A stretch of 64,000 nt of DNA from the NCBI GenBank assembly GCA_028571685.1, contig CM053152.1, forward strand, positions 22,700,001 to 22,764,000. The letters run 5' to 3'. This document shows, in pieces, positions 45,491 through 57,779 of the stretch. Source of the DNA: Heterohyrax brucei (taxonomy: Eukaryota > Chordata > Mammalia > Hyracoidea > Procaviidae). The notes below the pieces were generated by a model. That model was not told the DNA's origin, searched no databases, and saw nothing but the letters and a program-made list of their open reading frames with translations. The position numbers and the translations under genes are program-made. Each line of letters starts with the position of its first letter. Positions within the stretch are counted from its first letter, which is position 1.

Positions 45491-47243
45491 TTTTCTTTTT
45501 TATTTATTTAATATGACGGAGTGAAAATGTACAATCCCTTATACATTTACATGCCCACCTATATGCAGCTTCCACTACTCTCCCTGTCCGGTGACAGCAC
45601 ACTATTCCTGTCTGCTCCATACGTGTCTCATTCTCCCAACAGTGTCCTTTCCCCTCCTCTCCACCCATTCTCCGTCCTCCAGCCAAAGATCAGCAGGATG
45701 ACGTCCTATAGATGTATAGAACCGTAAAGTGCATCCAATATATGGTCTCTCTGCATTGCCAAGTCCAGTCCATTCATGTTCAAAGAGTGAACCTTCATGA
45801 TTTATGGGCAAGGGCAGCATCAGGGCCAGGGGCCGTGCTCCCAGGGGAACCCCAAAACCACTGGACCATCAATTGAGGTCTTTTAGTGGAGATCTCAGGG
45901 TGCACCCCTTTTTATTCTTCTGTTGCCAGTGAAACTCAACTTAGTGAGCTCCATTGCGGCTATCACTGGTGGTGGCCGGGCACCATCCGGTTCTTCCGGT
46001 CCCAAGTTGATGTAGGCACCGACTCATGTGGGTCTCTCTGTCTTCTGGGTTGTCTTTACCCCATGTCATTTTGGTCCTCGGTAAGCATCCGTTCCTCCTG
46101 AGTTGGGACCATTTGCTGTGTCCTCGGATGGCAGCTTGGCAGCTTTTAAGACCCCAGACGCCACTCACCAATGTGAGGTGCAGAGAGCCCTCTTAGCAAA
46201 ACGCTAGTTGTGCCAATTGGCCTGGAATTCACCTAAGAGCATGGTCCCCTGCCCCCTGCCCCAGCTGCCCTATCCTTGCAATATTGGGTTAAGATGGAAG
46301 GAGTACTCAAGTTATGCTGAAGTCCACTTAATGTTGTTCTTGTTTCTAATGTGTGCTATCACCGTTTTCACCCAACCAGATTTCTAGCAACTATCTAATC
46401 TAAGCCCTCCCCCTCTCACCCTCCTTCCCTCCCCTCCCTTGCAGCTGTCAAAGAGTCTTTTCTTCTATACACAAGTCTGTTTTTGAGATCTTATCGTAGA
46501 GGTCTCATACAATATTTGTCCTTTTGTCACTGACTACTTTCACTCAACATAATGTCTTTCAGTTAAAACCATGAGATGTTTCCTGGAATCATCGTTATTC
46601 TTTATCATTGTGTAGTGCTCCATTGAGTATATATACCACAGTTTACCTATCCATTCTTCTGTTGTTGGGCATCTGGGTTGATTCCATCTTTTTGCTATCG
46701 TGGACTGTGCTGCAATAAACATTCTTGTGCACGTGTCTGTTGGTGTGAAAGGCCTTGATTGTGTAGGATATATTTCAAGTAGTGGAATTAACTGGGTCAA
46801 ATGGTATGTCAATATCCATTTTTTTAAGGAAGCTCCAGATTGCTTTCCAAAGAGGCTGGACCATTTTGCAAACCCACCAACAGTGTAAGAGGGTTCCACT
46901 TTCTCCACAGCCTCTCCAGCATTTGTTGTTTTGTATTTTTGGATCATGGCCAACCTTGTTGGGGTGAGATGGTATCTCACTGTCATCTTGATTTGAATTT
47001 CTTTAATAACTAAAGACTGTGAACATGTCTGCATGTGTTTTTTGGCTGCCTGGATCTCCTCTTTAGTTAAATATCTGTCCATCTCCTTTGCCCATCGCTT
47101 AATTGGATGATTTATCTTCTTCTTCTTGATATTTTGTAGTATCTTATAGATTATGGAGATCAGGCATTGGTCTCACATAGAGTTGCCAAATATTTTTTCC
47201 CATTCTGTAGGTGTTCTTTTAATTCTATTAATAAAGTCTTTGA
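45491..47243 (-). mobile_element. L1-C: antisense 5'-truncated L1 with 15-bp TSD
   Basis: 1.75 kb: T-rich 3' terminus, ~1.0-kb 3'UTR matching L1-B (50331-51400), then the ORF2 C-terminus. It is bounded exactly by a perfect 15-bp duplication (45476-45490, 47244-47258), so truncation happened during insertion. It belongs to the same subfamily as L1-A and L1-B. Confidence 0.95.
46540..47243 (-). pseudogene. L1-C ORF2 C-terminal segment
   Basis: An apparently open 180-residue stretch (MDRYLTKEEIQAAKKHMQ to TERHYVE) with the normal ORF2 ending. Compared with L1-B, a missing base near 46937 and an extra base near 46786 cancel each other. Between them the frame is wrong, so the Cys-rich motif near the ORF2p C-terminus (CWRGCGE...HCWWGC in L1-B) is replaced by an out-of-frame stretch beginning [17 protein letters not shown]. 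No RT or endonuclease because of truncation. Dead. Confidence 0.85.
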
Positions 47244-47258
47244 CTTATTTTCTTTTCT
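47244..47258. repeat. L1-C target-site duplication, right copy
   Basis: 'cttattttcttttct', identical to 45476-45490; abuts the truncated 5' end of L1-C. Confidence 0.92.
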
Positions 47259-47492
47259 GATAGCTTTAGAGGTGCTTTGTTGGTTCTAAAGTCTTATTTT
47301 TTATCTGAAAATGGTTTTATTTCATCTTTCATCTGTTTTTTGGTTTTAAAAACAAACTAATTTATTTTCTCACAGTTAAGGAGGTTAGAAGTCCAATTTT
47401 TTAGGAGAAATTCAGACAGCCTACAGGAAAGCTTTTCTCTCTGGTGGAAGATCCTTCTCTCATTAATTTCTGTTCCTTGACTTCTTGGTGGT

Positions 47493-47975
47493 TCTCATGG
47501 ATTGAGTTGTGTCCTTGGAAAAATGTGTGTAGCAATTTGGCTGGGCGGTGATTTCCAGTATTATGTGGTTGTCATCCATTTTGTGATTTTCTTGTGTTGT
47601 AAATGTTAATCTCTGCCTGTGGTTAATAGAGGAAGATTGGATTATGTTAAAGAAGATTAGGATGAGATGGTAACTCCATAAGAGATAAAAAGAAAGGGAA
47701 GAAAACAGAAGAGGGGGAACCTAATACCACCAAGAAAGCAGCACTGAGAGCAGAGCACATCCTTTGGACCTAGGGTTCTTACACTGAGGTATTCCCAGAC
47801 CAAGGGAAGACTGATGTATCATAAAGACTTTCCTCTAAAGCCAACAGAGAGAGAAAATCTTCCCTGGAGTTGACACCTGAATTTGGACTTGTAGCCTACT
47901 GTGAAGACATAAAGTTCTTTTTGTTAAAGCCATCCACTTGTGTTTGTGTTACAGCAGCACCAGTTGACTAATACA
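47493..47975 (+). mobile_element. MaLR/ERVL-type solo LTR, sense
   Basis: Third copy of the LTR family at 12743 and 14182, opposite orientation. The ending 'aaagccatccacttgtgttt' ... 'cagttgactaataca' is the reverse complement of their start. The 5' TG has mutated. Confidence 0.8.
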
Positions 47976-47983
47976 GTGATCTT

Positions 47984-48147
47984 GAGGAGCCCTGGTGGCA
48001 CAGTGGTTAAGAGTTCAGCTGCTTACCAAAACATCAGCAGTTCAAATCTACCAGCTGCTCCTTGGAAACCTGATGGAGCAGTTCTAATCTGTCCTACAGG
48101 GCCATTGAGTCAAAATCAACTTGATGGTAATGGGTTTGGTTTTTGAG
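47984..48147 (+). mobile_element. AfroSINE, sense, short form
   Basis: Complete: 'aggagccctggtggcacagt' with 'ggttaagagt', 'cagcagttcaaatctaccag', ending 'aatgggtttggtttttgag'. It starts 9 bp after the LTR. Confidence 0.95.
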
Positions 48148-48179
48148 TTGGCGATGTTTGTGTCATAGCATATATCTTC

Positions 48180-49660
48180 CCCCCATCTCTGTTTCATTTT
48201 CTTCACCTTTAGCCTTACAAGATTATTTTGCTCGGTAATGATTCTCCTCTGGGCTATTAATATTTTTTTCCATAGGTTTTGGTGATCTGTAACTTTTAGT
48301 ACAGTTTCTTCTACGTTGTTTTGTTTAAGTGTGTTTTGTTACATAAAGAGTAACATCTATAATTATATTTGTAAAACTCCGCTACTAGCTTTTCAAATAT
48401 TGTATCCTCTTCAGCATCTCATATTTTATTCTAAGATTATGATGAGACTTCCTCATTCTGTCCAATACTTAAATCCCTTTCAGATTTTTCATCCACTTGT
48501 TTTTGTTGCATGCTGGGTAATTTCTTCAGATCTTTTGTTTAGTATATTAATTATTTCTTCAACAGTTTCTGTTTTGCTGAGTTATATTAGAAACTGTATA
48601 TTTTATTTTTAAAAAATTCTATGTGATATTTTTCTGGTCTGCCTATTTTTTTTCTCATGAAATTTTTTAAAACATAAAAAGGTAGAGAAAATAGTAAAGA
48701 TACCCATGCGTGTATCACAAAGATTTAATAGTTCGTATTTTACTGTATGTGCATCAACTTTTTTCTACACTGAAATATTTTAGTGTAAATTATATGTATC
48801 AGGACATTTCTTCTCTAATTACTTGGATAATTTCTACCTAACTACAGTACCACCCGCATACCTACCAAAACTTGACTACAATTTTCTAATACCCACCAAA
48901 CCAAAACCAGTGCAGTCGAGTTGACTCTGACTCATAGTGACCCTGTAGGATGGAGTAGGACTGGTCCATAGAGTTTCCAAGGAGTACCTGGCAGATTCAA
49001 ATTGACAACCTTTGGTTAGCACACGTAGCACTTAACCACTATGTCACCAGGGTTGCCATACTGTCTAGTGGCCAGTGCATATTCACATGGACAACGCACA
49101 GTTGTCCTTAAAAGTATTTTTGAGCAGTTTTGTTCAGACGTGGTCCAGTTACAGATCACACGTTGCATTTGATAATTTTGTCTTTTTTAAAGTCTAGAAT
49201 ACCTCTCCACCAGCCCCCCTTTTTTTCTGTTTATGACATTAACTTGTTAAAGAAGTAGGGCAGTTTTTCTTAAAGAATATTCCACCTTCTAGGTTTCTAT
49301 CATGCTGTTCTTTATTTTTTGTAAATAGAAATTGAATCTGAAAGATTAATTGTGTTCTGATTAAACTCTTGTTGCAAGAGTGCTTCATTGGAGATTATGC
49401 TTCATATTGTTTTATCAGGAGTCAGATATTGTCTGACTGTTCCAGTCTTAAGGATTTTAAGCTTGGTCACTGGGTTAAGATGCAACCAGAATTCTCCAGT
49501 ATAGAGTTTCGTTTTTCCCCTCAAACCACAAGTAACCTGAGTGGGGAACAGGTGTTCAATAATATGAAACCTTGGAAATATGCAATTTTGCCTCCTTCTT
49601 GTAATGGTTTTAGATCCATTTGTGATCCTGAGATTGCTGCAAAAGGATAATTTTATAGTT
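48180..49660 (-). mobile_element. Old L1M/HAL1 region, antisense, interrupted by an AfroSINE
   Basis: 'cattctgtccaatacttaaa', 'catgctgggtaatttcttca', then after the SINE at 48894 'gttacagatcacacgttgca' and 'cactgggttaagatgcaacc': standard antisense L1M text, all decayed. The 93-codon frame at 49369 is accidental. Confidence 0.65.
48894..49059 (-). mobile_element. AfroSINE, antisense, short form
   Basis: 'aaaaccagtgcagtcgagtt' to 'ctatgtcaccagggttgcc'; full length. Confidence 0.94.
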
Positions 49661-50091
49661 CTGTTATTCCTTCTGCAATTATCAACAGATATGCTTCTGT
49701 AAATAAGAGTTCAACCTCATTTACTGGGGCTTTTGGTTATCTTGAAATGTAGTTCCCACTAGAAGGCCGTCATGCATTTCATTTCTAATTTTTTACCTTT
49801 TAATTGCTGATTTTCAGGTTAAGTTCTTGACATAGTCACACACGTTTTGACAAATGAGGTTGTGTGTTTTGTTTCATTTTGATTTTGGTGGCAGTGACAC
49901 TTTCTCTTTTGTGAGTGTCATGAACAGGTAGATTTTTATGTACTCACTGTGTTTCAGTAATGTACATTATTCTCTGTGATGCTGAAATTGTCATCACTTT
50001 GCTTGCTTACTCATTTTTTTGCATTCATTTTTAGGCATTTATTGAGGATCCCATGTTTTAAGTCCTTAAACTTTTCATCCCTGCATCAGTT

Positions 50092-50100
50092 AATTTTATT
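50092..50100. repeat. Candidate target-site duplication of L1-B, left
   Basis: 'aattttatt' just before a T run; identical to 57469-57477, which abuts the L1-B 5' end. Short and AT-rich, so chance is possible. Confidence 0.55.
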
Positions 50101-50280
50101 TTTTTTTTAATTTTATTTTTATTTAACTATGAAACTATCAGTTGTTCTCATCTTATGATTTTAACATAATACTAATCAAAGTTCTGAAAAAACTCTGGAA
50201 TGTGAAGATTTTAAATAAAGTACATTTCAGAACATTAGCAAGCAAGAGTAAAGAAAAGGTTTTTTTTTTGGCTTCTTTGT
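50101..50280 (-). other. Candidate L1-B 3' transduced segment
   Basis: On the minus strand, non-L1 sequence follows the L1-B A-rich end (T run ~50270-50290) and ends with AATAAA-like signals and a second A run (plus-strand T run 50101-50108). The candidate duplication at 50092 comes next. This order is what 3' transduction by an L1 predicts. Confidence 0.45.
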
Positions 50281-51370
50281 TTTTTTTTTATTTTTATTTT
50301 TATTTAACATAACTGAGTAAAAATGTACATTCTCGTATAAATTGACATGCCCACCTATATGCAGCTTCCACTACTCTCCCTGTCCAGTGACTGCACACTA
50401 TTCCTCTCTGCTCCATACATGTCTCATCCTCCCAACAGCCTCCTTTCCCCTCCTCTCCGTCCACTCCCCTTCCTCCAACCAGAGATCAGCAAGATGATAA
50501 TCTTACAGATGTATAGAACCATAAAGTGCATCCAATATATAGTCACTCTGCATTGCCAAGTCCAATCCAATCCTGTCCAAAGAGTGGACCTTTGTTGTAA
50601 TTTATAGGAAAGGGCAGCATCAGGGCTGGGGGCCATGCTCTCAGAGGAATCCCAAAACTACTGGACGATCAATTGAGGTCTTTTAGTGGAGATCTCATGA
50701 TGCACCTCTTTTTATTCTTGTGTTACCAGTGAGACTCCTCTCTGTGAGCTCCATCGTGGCTATCGCTGGTGGTGGCCGGGCACCATCCGGTTCTTCTGGT
50801 CCCAAGTCGATGTAGGCACCCACTCTTGTGGGTCTCTCTGTCTTCTCGGTTGTCTTTACCGCATGTCATTTTGGTCCTCGGTAAGCATCCGTTCCTCCTG
50901 AGTTGGGACCATTTGCTGTGTCCTCGGATGGCAGCTTGGCAGCTTTGAAGACCCCAGATGCCACTCACCAATGTGGGGTGCAGAGAGCTCTCTTAGCAAA
51001 ACTCTAGTTATGCCAATTGGCCTGGAATTCACCTAAGAGCATGGTCCCCCGCCCCCCGCCCCAGCTACTCTATCCTTGCACTATTGAGTTACGGTGGAAG
51101 GAGTACTCAAGTTATGCTGAAGTCCACTTAATGTTGTCTTCTTGTTTCTAATGTGTGCTATCACCGCTTTCTCCCAACTAGATTTCTAGTAACTATCTAA
51201 ACTAAACCCTGCCCCCCTCACCCTCCCTACCTCGCCTCCCTTGCAGCTGTCAAAGAGTCTTTTCTTCTATAAACAAGTCTGTTTTTGAGATCTTATCATA
51301 GAGGTCTCATACAGTATTTGTCCTTTTGTCGCTGACTACTTTCACTCAACATAATGTCTTCCAGTTGAAA

Positions 51371-54300
51371 CTAGGTTAGGAGATGTTTCCTGGAATGATC
51401 GTTATTCTTTATCATTGCGTGGTGTTCCATTGAGTATATGTACCATAGTTTACTTATCCATTCTTCTATTGCTGGGCATCTGGGTTGATTCCATCTTTTT
51501 GCTATCGTGGACTGTGCTGCGATAAACATTCTGGTGCATGTGTCCGTTGGTGTGAAAGGCCTTGATTGTGTAGGATATATTCCAAATAGTGGAATTACTG
51601 GGTCAAATGGTATGTTGATATCCATTTTTTTTAAGGAAGCGCCAAATTGCCTTCCAAAGAGGCTGGACCATTTTGCAACCCCACCAACAGTGTAGGAGGG
51701 TTCCACTTTCTCCACAGCCTCTCCAGCATTTGTTGTTTTGTGTTTTCTGGATCATGGCCAATCTTGTTAGGGTGAGATGGTATCTCATTGTTGTCTTGAT
51801 TTGAATTTCTTTAATAACTAAAGATCGTGAACATGTCCGCATGTGTTTTTTGGCTGCCTAGATCTCCTCTTCAGTGAAGTGTCTGTCCATCTCCTTTGCC
51901 CATCGCTTAATTGGATGGCATATCTTCTTCTTATTGATATTGTGTAGTATTTTTTAGATTATGGAGATCAGGCGTTGGTCTGACATAGAGTTGCCAAATA
52001 TTTTTTTCCTATTCTGTGGGTGTTCTTTTAATTCTATTAATAAAGTCTTTGGATGAGCAAAAGTGTTTCATTCTTAATAGTTCCCATTTATATATTTTCT
52101 CGTCTGTTGATTGAAGTTTCGTGGACAGATTTTGGAGTCTGTCCTCATTGTGTATTAAAACTTCCATTGTTGTTACTACCTTTTCTTGGATGAGCTTTAT
52201 CGTTTTAGGTTTGATATTTAGGTCTTTTATCCAGTTGGAGTTGGTTTTTGTATAAGGTGTAAGATATGGATCTTGATTCAGTTTATTACAGATGGATAAC
52301 CAATTTTGCCAGCACAATTTGTTGAAGATACTGTTTTTACCCCAGTTTAATGTCTTAGGGCCTTTGTCGAATATCAACTGTTCGTAGGCAGATGATGTCA
52401 TCTCTGGGGTCTCAGTTCTGTTCCATTGATCGATCTCTCTGTTCTTGTACCAGTACCAGGCTGTTTTGACCACTGTGGCAGTGTAGTATGTTCTAAGGTC
52501 GGGTAATGAGAGGCCTCCCAGTGTGTTCTTCTTCTTTAGTAGTACCTTACTTATCCAGGGTTTCATCTCTTTCCAAACAAAATTGGTGATTTGTTTCTCC
52601 ATCTCATTAAAAAAATGATGCTGGAACTTGTATTGGGATTGCATTATATAAATAAATTGCTTTGGGTAAAATAGACATTTTCACAATGTTAAGTCTTCCT
52701 ATCCATGAGCAGGGTAGGTTTTTCCATTTATCTAAGTCTCTCTTAGTTTCTTGTAGTAAGAGCTTGTAGTTCTCTTTGTAAAGGTCTGTTGTTTCTCTGG
52801 TTAGATTAATTCCTAGGTACTTTATCTTCTTAGGGACTATCGTAAATGCTATTGATTTAATAATTTCCTCCTTAACAGTCTCATTGTTGGTATAAAGGAA
52901 TCCCACTGATTTACTTATGTTGATCTTGTATCCTGAGACTTTGCTGAACTCTTCTATCAGTTTGAGTAGCTTACTTATAGATTCTCTGCATATACAATCA
53001 TATCATCTGCGAACAGGGAGATTTTAACTTCCTCTTTGCCAATGCAGATGCCATTTATTTCTTGGTCTTGTCTAATTGCTCTGGCTAGAACTTCTAGCAC
53101 AATGTTGAATAGGAGAGGTGACAGTGGGCATCCTTGTCTAGGTCCTGATCTCAAGGGAAGGTCTTTCAGTCTCTCTCCATTCAGGATGATGTGGGCAATT
53201 GGCTTTGTATAAATGGCCTTATTGTGTTGAGGAATTTGCCGTCTATGCCCATTTTGCTAAGAGTTTTTAGCATGAATGGATGTTGGACTTTATCAAATGC
53301 CTTTTCGGCATCAATGGACAAAATCAGGTGATCTTTGTCTTTTGTGTTATTTATGTGGTTAATCACATTAATTGTTTTCCTGATGCTGAACCAGCCTTGT
53401 GTCCCTGGTATGAATCCCACTTGGTCATCATGGATTATTTTCTTGATATGTTCTTGTATTCTGTTGGCAAGAATTTTGTTGAAGATTTTTGCATCTAGGT
53501 TCATGAGTGATGTCGGTCTGTAGTTCTCTGTCTTTGTTGGATCTTTCCCTGGCTTAGGTATCAGGGTTATGCTAGCTTCATAGAATGAATTTGGGAGTAC
53601 TCCATCCCTTTCTATACTGTGAAATAGTCTCAGTACTATTGGAGATAACCCTTCTCTAAAAGCTTGGTAGAATTCTGCCGTGAAGCCATCTGGGCCCGGA
53701 CTTTTTTTGGTTGGCAGTGTTTTGAGGACCTTTTCAATCTCTTCCTTTGTGATGGGTTTATTAAGTTGTTCTGCTTCATGTTGTGATAATTTGGGTAGGT
53801 GAGATGAGTCAAGGAATTGGTCCATTTCCCCTAGGTTTTCAAATTTGTTAGAGTACAGTCTTTCGTGGTATTCTGTTATGCTATTTTTGATTTCTGTTGC
53901 ATCTCTGGTGACAACTCCCCTCTTATTTCTAATTTGGGTTATTTGTTTCCTTTCCTGCTTTTCTTTAGTAAGTTTAGCCAGTGGTTTATCAATTTTGTTG
54001 ATCTTTTCAAAAAACCAGCTTTTGGTCTTTTCAATTTTTTCAGTTGTTTTTCTATTCTCCAATTCATTTAGCTCTGCTCTAATCTTTATGATCTCATTTC
54101 TTCCTGTGCCCGAGGGGTTCCTCTGTTGTTCTCTTTCTACTTGTTCAAGCTGTAGAGTTAGTTCCTTGATTTGGTTTTTTTCTTCCTTCTAGATGTGTGC
54201 ATTTATGGATATAAACAGACCTCTGAGCACTGCTTTGGCTGTATCCCATAGGTTCTGGTAGGAAGTGTTTTCATTCTCATTGGAATCCATGAATTTCTTT

Positions 54301-55109
54301 AATTCATCCTTGATTTCCTCTATAACCCATGTTTTTCTGAGCAAGATGTTGTTCAGTTTCCAAGAGTTCCACTTTCAATCTCTGTTTTTTCTGCTATTGA
54401 TTTCAACTTTGATGGCTTTATGATCTGAGAAGATGCTTTGCAGTAATTCAGTGGTATGGATTTTGTTGAGCATTGCATTATGGCCTATCACGTGGTCAAT
54501 TCTGGAGAGTGTTCCATGTGCACTGGAGAAGAAAGTGTAGTTGTCTGCTGATGGGTGGAAAGTTCTATACATATCAATGAGGTTTAGTTTTTTAATTGTG
54601 GCAATGAGGTCTTCTGTATCTTTACTGAGCTTTTTTCTAAATGATCTGTCTAGTAATGAGAGTGGAGTGTTAAAGTCTCCCAGTATTATTGTGGAATTAA
54701 CTAACTCTCTTTTGAGCGTAGTCAGTGTTTCTTCGACATATTTAGGTGCTCTGACATTAGGTGCATAAATATTTAATATAGTTAAGTCTTGCTTGTGTAC
54801 TGAACCTTTCAGCAATAAATAGTGTCCATCTTTGTCCACAATGGTGGATTTGACATTAAAATTGATTTTGTCTGAGATTAGAATTGCCACCCCTGCTCTT
54901 CTCTGTTCGTTGTTAGCTTGATATATATTCTTCCATCCTTTAATTTTCAGTTTGTTCCTGTCTTTAGGTCTCAAGTGAGTTTCTTGTAGACAACATATGG
55001 ATGGGTCGTGGCTTTTGATCCAAGATGACACTCAGTGTCTCTTTACAGGAGCATTCAGTCCATTCACATTCAATGTAATTATTGATAGGTATGTGTTCAC
55101 TGCTGCCAT
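51371..55109 (-). pseudogene. L1-B ORF2 (endonuclease-reverse transcriptase), broken
   Basis: Start ATG at 55109 is intact. CGA to TGA near 55033 (a CpG transition) stops it within the first ~30 codons. A TGA near 54375 and a TGG to TAG near 54192 follow. The endonuclease body (54375-55031) retains QETHLRPK, GDFNTPLSL, RIDHVIGH and SDHKA. The RT body (53181-54062) has LIPKPGKD and [12 protein letters not shown]; one base is lost near 53220. A 10-nt deletion near 52985 sits next to the FADD box (53002-53013), and one extra base near 52612 shifts the frame. The Cys-rich motif CWRGCGE...HCWWGC is visible at 51603-51842. Confidence 0.93.
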
Positions 55110-55518
55110 TGTGATATGTTTATTTTTATGTTGATGTTTTCTTGAATAATAATAATAATGTGAGTTGATTTTTCACCTTTTACAGAGCTTGTTTTATAGT
55201 TGTTGAGACTTGTGTGTTAGATTTCTTGAAACGGTATGATACATCTTTGTTGTGCTTTACAGCTGCCGCCATGAACCCCCTTAATAAACTATTTATAAAC
55301 CCAATTTTAATTACTACCAGTCTTGTCATCTTCCTCTCCATCTGGAAAGACTGTAACGACTGTAGTACATCCCTCTTTTTATTATGATGACACCATAGTT
55401 TTCATGATGATCACTGGATTGCTTCTTTCCAAATCAAAGCTGTGATTTACTTTGGAGCCTTCCCTAAATGAGTAGAGTATTGACTAGTGTGTCATTGTAA
55501 AATATAAAGTTAGTGGTT

Positions 55519-56470
55519 TCATTCTTCTAAGCCAAAGCCAAGAACTTCTTTCAGTATTTCTTGTAGTTTGGGTTTGGTTTTTACAAAATCTCTGAGTTTC
55601 TGTTTATCTGGGAATATCTTAATTTCATTTTCATATTTGAAAGATAGTTTTACAGGATATATAATTCTTGGCTGGAAGTTCTTCTCCTTCAAGACTTTGA
55701 ATGTGTCGTGCCACTGTCTCCGTGCCAGCATGGTTTCTGCTGAGAAATCTGACGAGAGCCTACAGGGTTTCCCTCTGAATGTTAGGTTTGCCTTGAGTCT
55801 TGCTGCCTTTAAGAGTTTCTGCTTATGTTTCATTTTGTTAAGCTTGATTATAATATGTCTTGAAGTCTTTCTTTTGAGATCTATATTGGGTGCCGTACGA
55901 TATGCTTCTGAGATGTCTATATTCTCTTCCTTCATGATTTCTGGGAAGTTTTATTTCAGCAGCTCAGCAGCAATACTCTCTGTGTTCTCAGATGTCTCAC
56001 CGTGTTCAGGGACTCCAATTAATCGAAGGTTGTTCCTCTTAATAGAGTCCCACATGCTTCTTAATGTTTCTTCATTTTTCTTGTTTCTTTTTTCTGATTT
56101 CTGCTCATAGACGCTGGCATCGGTAGCTCTGTCTTCCAAGCCAAAAATTCTTTTTTCCCATTTGTTCCATTCTGTTTTCTTGGCTTTGCATGGAATTTTC
56201 TATGTCTTTGATTTTGTTCTTGATCTGTTGGATTTCAGAGTACTGGTGTTCCATCAGATCGAACAACTTGCTTAATTTTTCATTTTGTTCTGCTGCATTT
56301 TGTATAAGGTCTAGAAGGACTCTGTATATAATCATTTTTTATTCACTTCCTGATGCTTTCATAAAGTTTTCTTCATCTGGAAAACTCCTTGATTGCTTTG
56401 TTTGGGAGCCTTCTGAAGCCATGAGTGATTGCTTGTATGCTACAATTGTCTGTTGCTTTTTGGGTCCCAT
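55519..56470 (-). pseudogene. L1-B ORF1 (RNA-binding chaperone), broken
   Basis: Start MGPKKQQTIVAYKQS at 56470. Lesions: TAC to TAA near 56337, a frameshift near 56140 between coiled coil and RRM, and GAA to TAA near 55951. The C-terminal part (55519-55935) is open and shows TSRHIIIKLNK, RLSSDFSAETML and YPVKLSFKYENEIK, with the natural ending FGLEE. Coiled-coil heptads lie in 56105-56335. Confidence 0.92.
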
Positions 56471-57468
56471 GTGAGTATATAGAGGCTGGAAGAGGTACTG
56501 TGAGGATGGATTGCAAATGTTTCTCTAGGCTGTCTTCAAATGTAAAGCAAAAGGTATCTGAGCACTTCACAAGTCAGTTCGGTTTTCAGGTGTAGAGGTC
56601 CCTCTTCTCATCTGACAAAGTAAGCACCACTATATCCAACCCCAGATGATAACAAACTAGTTCAGAATACAGCAATCCTACTGCCCTGTTGGCCTCTGCT
56701 GACAGGGCCTAGCCTTAGCCAACACTGTGTCGAGTACTGCTTTTGTGATAGAAAAGCGCTCTCCTGTGGGCAGGCTCTGGCTCCCAAGCTAAGAATTAGG
56801 TCCAGCTGCGGCCACCGTACCCAAGATGGCGTCCTCCACACAGGCAGCAGACAGGGGGGCTAAAGGTGCCGAGAGGTAGTGATTCCTCTGATTCTGTTGC
56901 AGGGCCCCAACATAGGCAGCACTGTGCAAAATCACTACTTTTCTGTCAAAGAAGTGCTATCCCGTTTGCAGGCACTGGCTCCCAGGCTAAGAGCGAGGTC
57001 CCACTAAAATCTCGATACCAGCATGGCGTCCCGCATACTGACTGCGAAACTCCGCACAAACCCCGCTGAGGCAGCTACAAAATGAAGGCTCAAAATGGCT
57101 AGATTAACAGAGTCCGGAGCCTGGCTCTCAGAATATGGGAATTTCGCCTGCCTGTCCCCCCAGCAGCGTGTCTGAGTCCAGCCGCCAGGCGAGGCCCAGC
57201 TCCGCCTGCCAGCCGAGACCGAGGAAAAAAAAGTCAAAGTGGTGCGTTTACCTTCCGTCCGTGAGAGCCGGGGCTAGCCAGGAGCGGAGTCAGCAAAAGA
57301 GAGGAGGTTTTTCGCTGAGTGGTGTGAAGTCCCAATTAAGAGCTCTGTGCCATGTCCTGAGGTTGATTAGGTGCTCAGAAGGCTCTGCTTGATTGTCAAT
57401 TCAGGTCTTGGTTTCCCGAGGGATGTAAGGAGACGTGGGCTTAGTCGGCCATCTTGACTCCGCCCCCC
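56471..57468 (-). promoter_or_regulatory. L1-B 5'UTR (probable internal promoter)
   Basis: GC-richer ~1 kb with several CpGs, matched at 4286-5285. It has a single copy of the segment duplicated in L1-A. Expected to hold the L1 internal promoter, and possibly antisense promoter activity running with the RBBP8 sense strand; this is inferred from other mammalian L1s, not seen here. Confidence 0.65.
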
Positions 57469-57477
57469 AATTTTATT
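57469..57477. repeat. Candidate target-site duplication of L1-B, right
   Basis: 'aattttatt', adjacent to the L1-B 5' end; partner 50092-50100. Confidence 0.55.
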
Positions 57478-57779
57478 AAGTTATTAGGTATATTATTCAT
57501 TAATTGTATTATCTAGAAAATCCATAAATCTGTATATGAGTTGCTTTTGCTGGCTGGCATAATAAGTAGATTAGAATTACTTTGTCTCCATTTTAGGGGT
57601 TTAGTCTTTCAGCCTTTCTGTGGTGCTGATGCCAACATCTGCTTATTTATGCTGCTCAGTGTTTAGCTCACAGTGTTTGCTGACGGTGGATGGTGGTTTG
57701 GGACTCCCTTGAATACCTCTTCCTGTGAGCACAGCAACTAATAAGGTTTAACAGTTCAGCAAAAATTGTTTTTATTTTT

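Larger units (their letters stand above)
50281..57468 (-). mobile_element. L1-B: near full-length L1 (~7.2 kb), antisense
   Basis: Complete architecture on the minus strand: 5' end at 57468 ('gagtcaagatgg' near the start), ~1-kb 5'UTR, ORF1, ORF2, ~1.1-kb 3'UTR and A-rich tail. Similar to L1-A over the shared 5.3 kb. Both ORFs carry stops and frameshifts (next entries). It makes up about 43% of the intron between the exons at 43816 and 60725. Confidence 0.96.

Noticed and set aside
49369..49650. 93-codon open frame
   Set aside because: Sits in decayed antisense L1M sequence; no homologous ORF expected on this strand.
55568..56110. 180-codon open frame on the plus strand
   Set aside because: It is the antisense of the L1-B ORF1 RRM/coiled-coil region; residues are Phe/Ser/Leu-rich as expected of a reversed A-rich gene.
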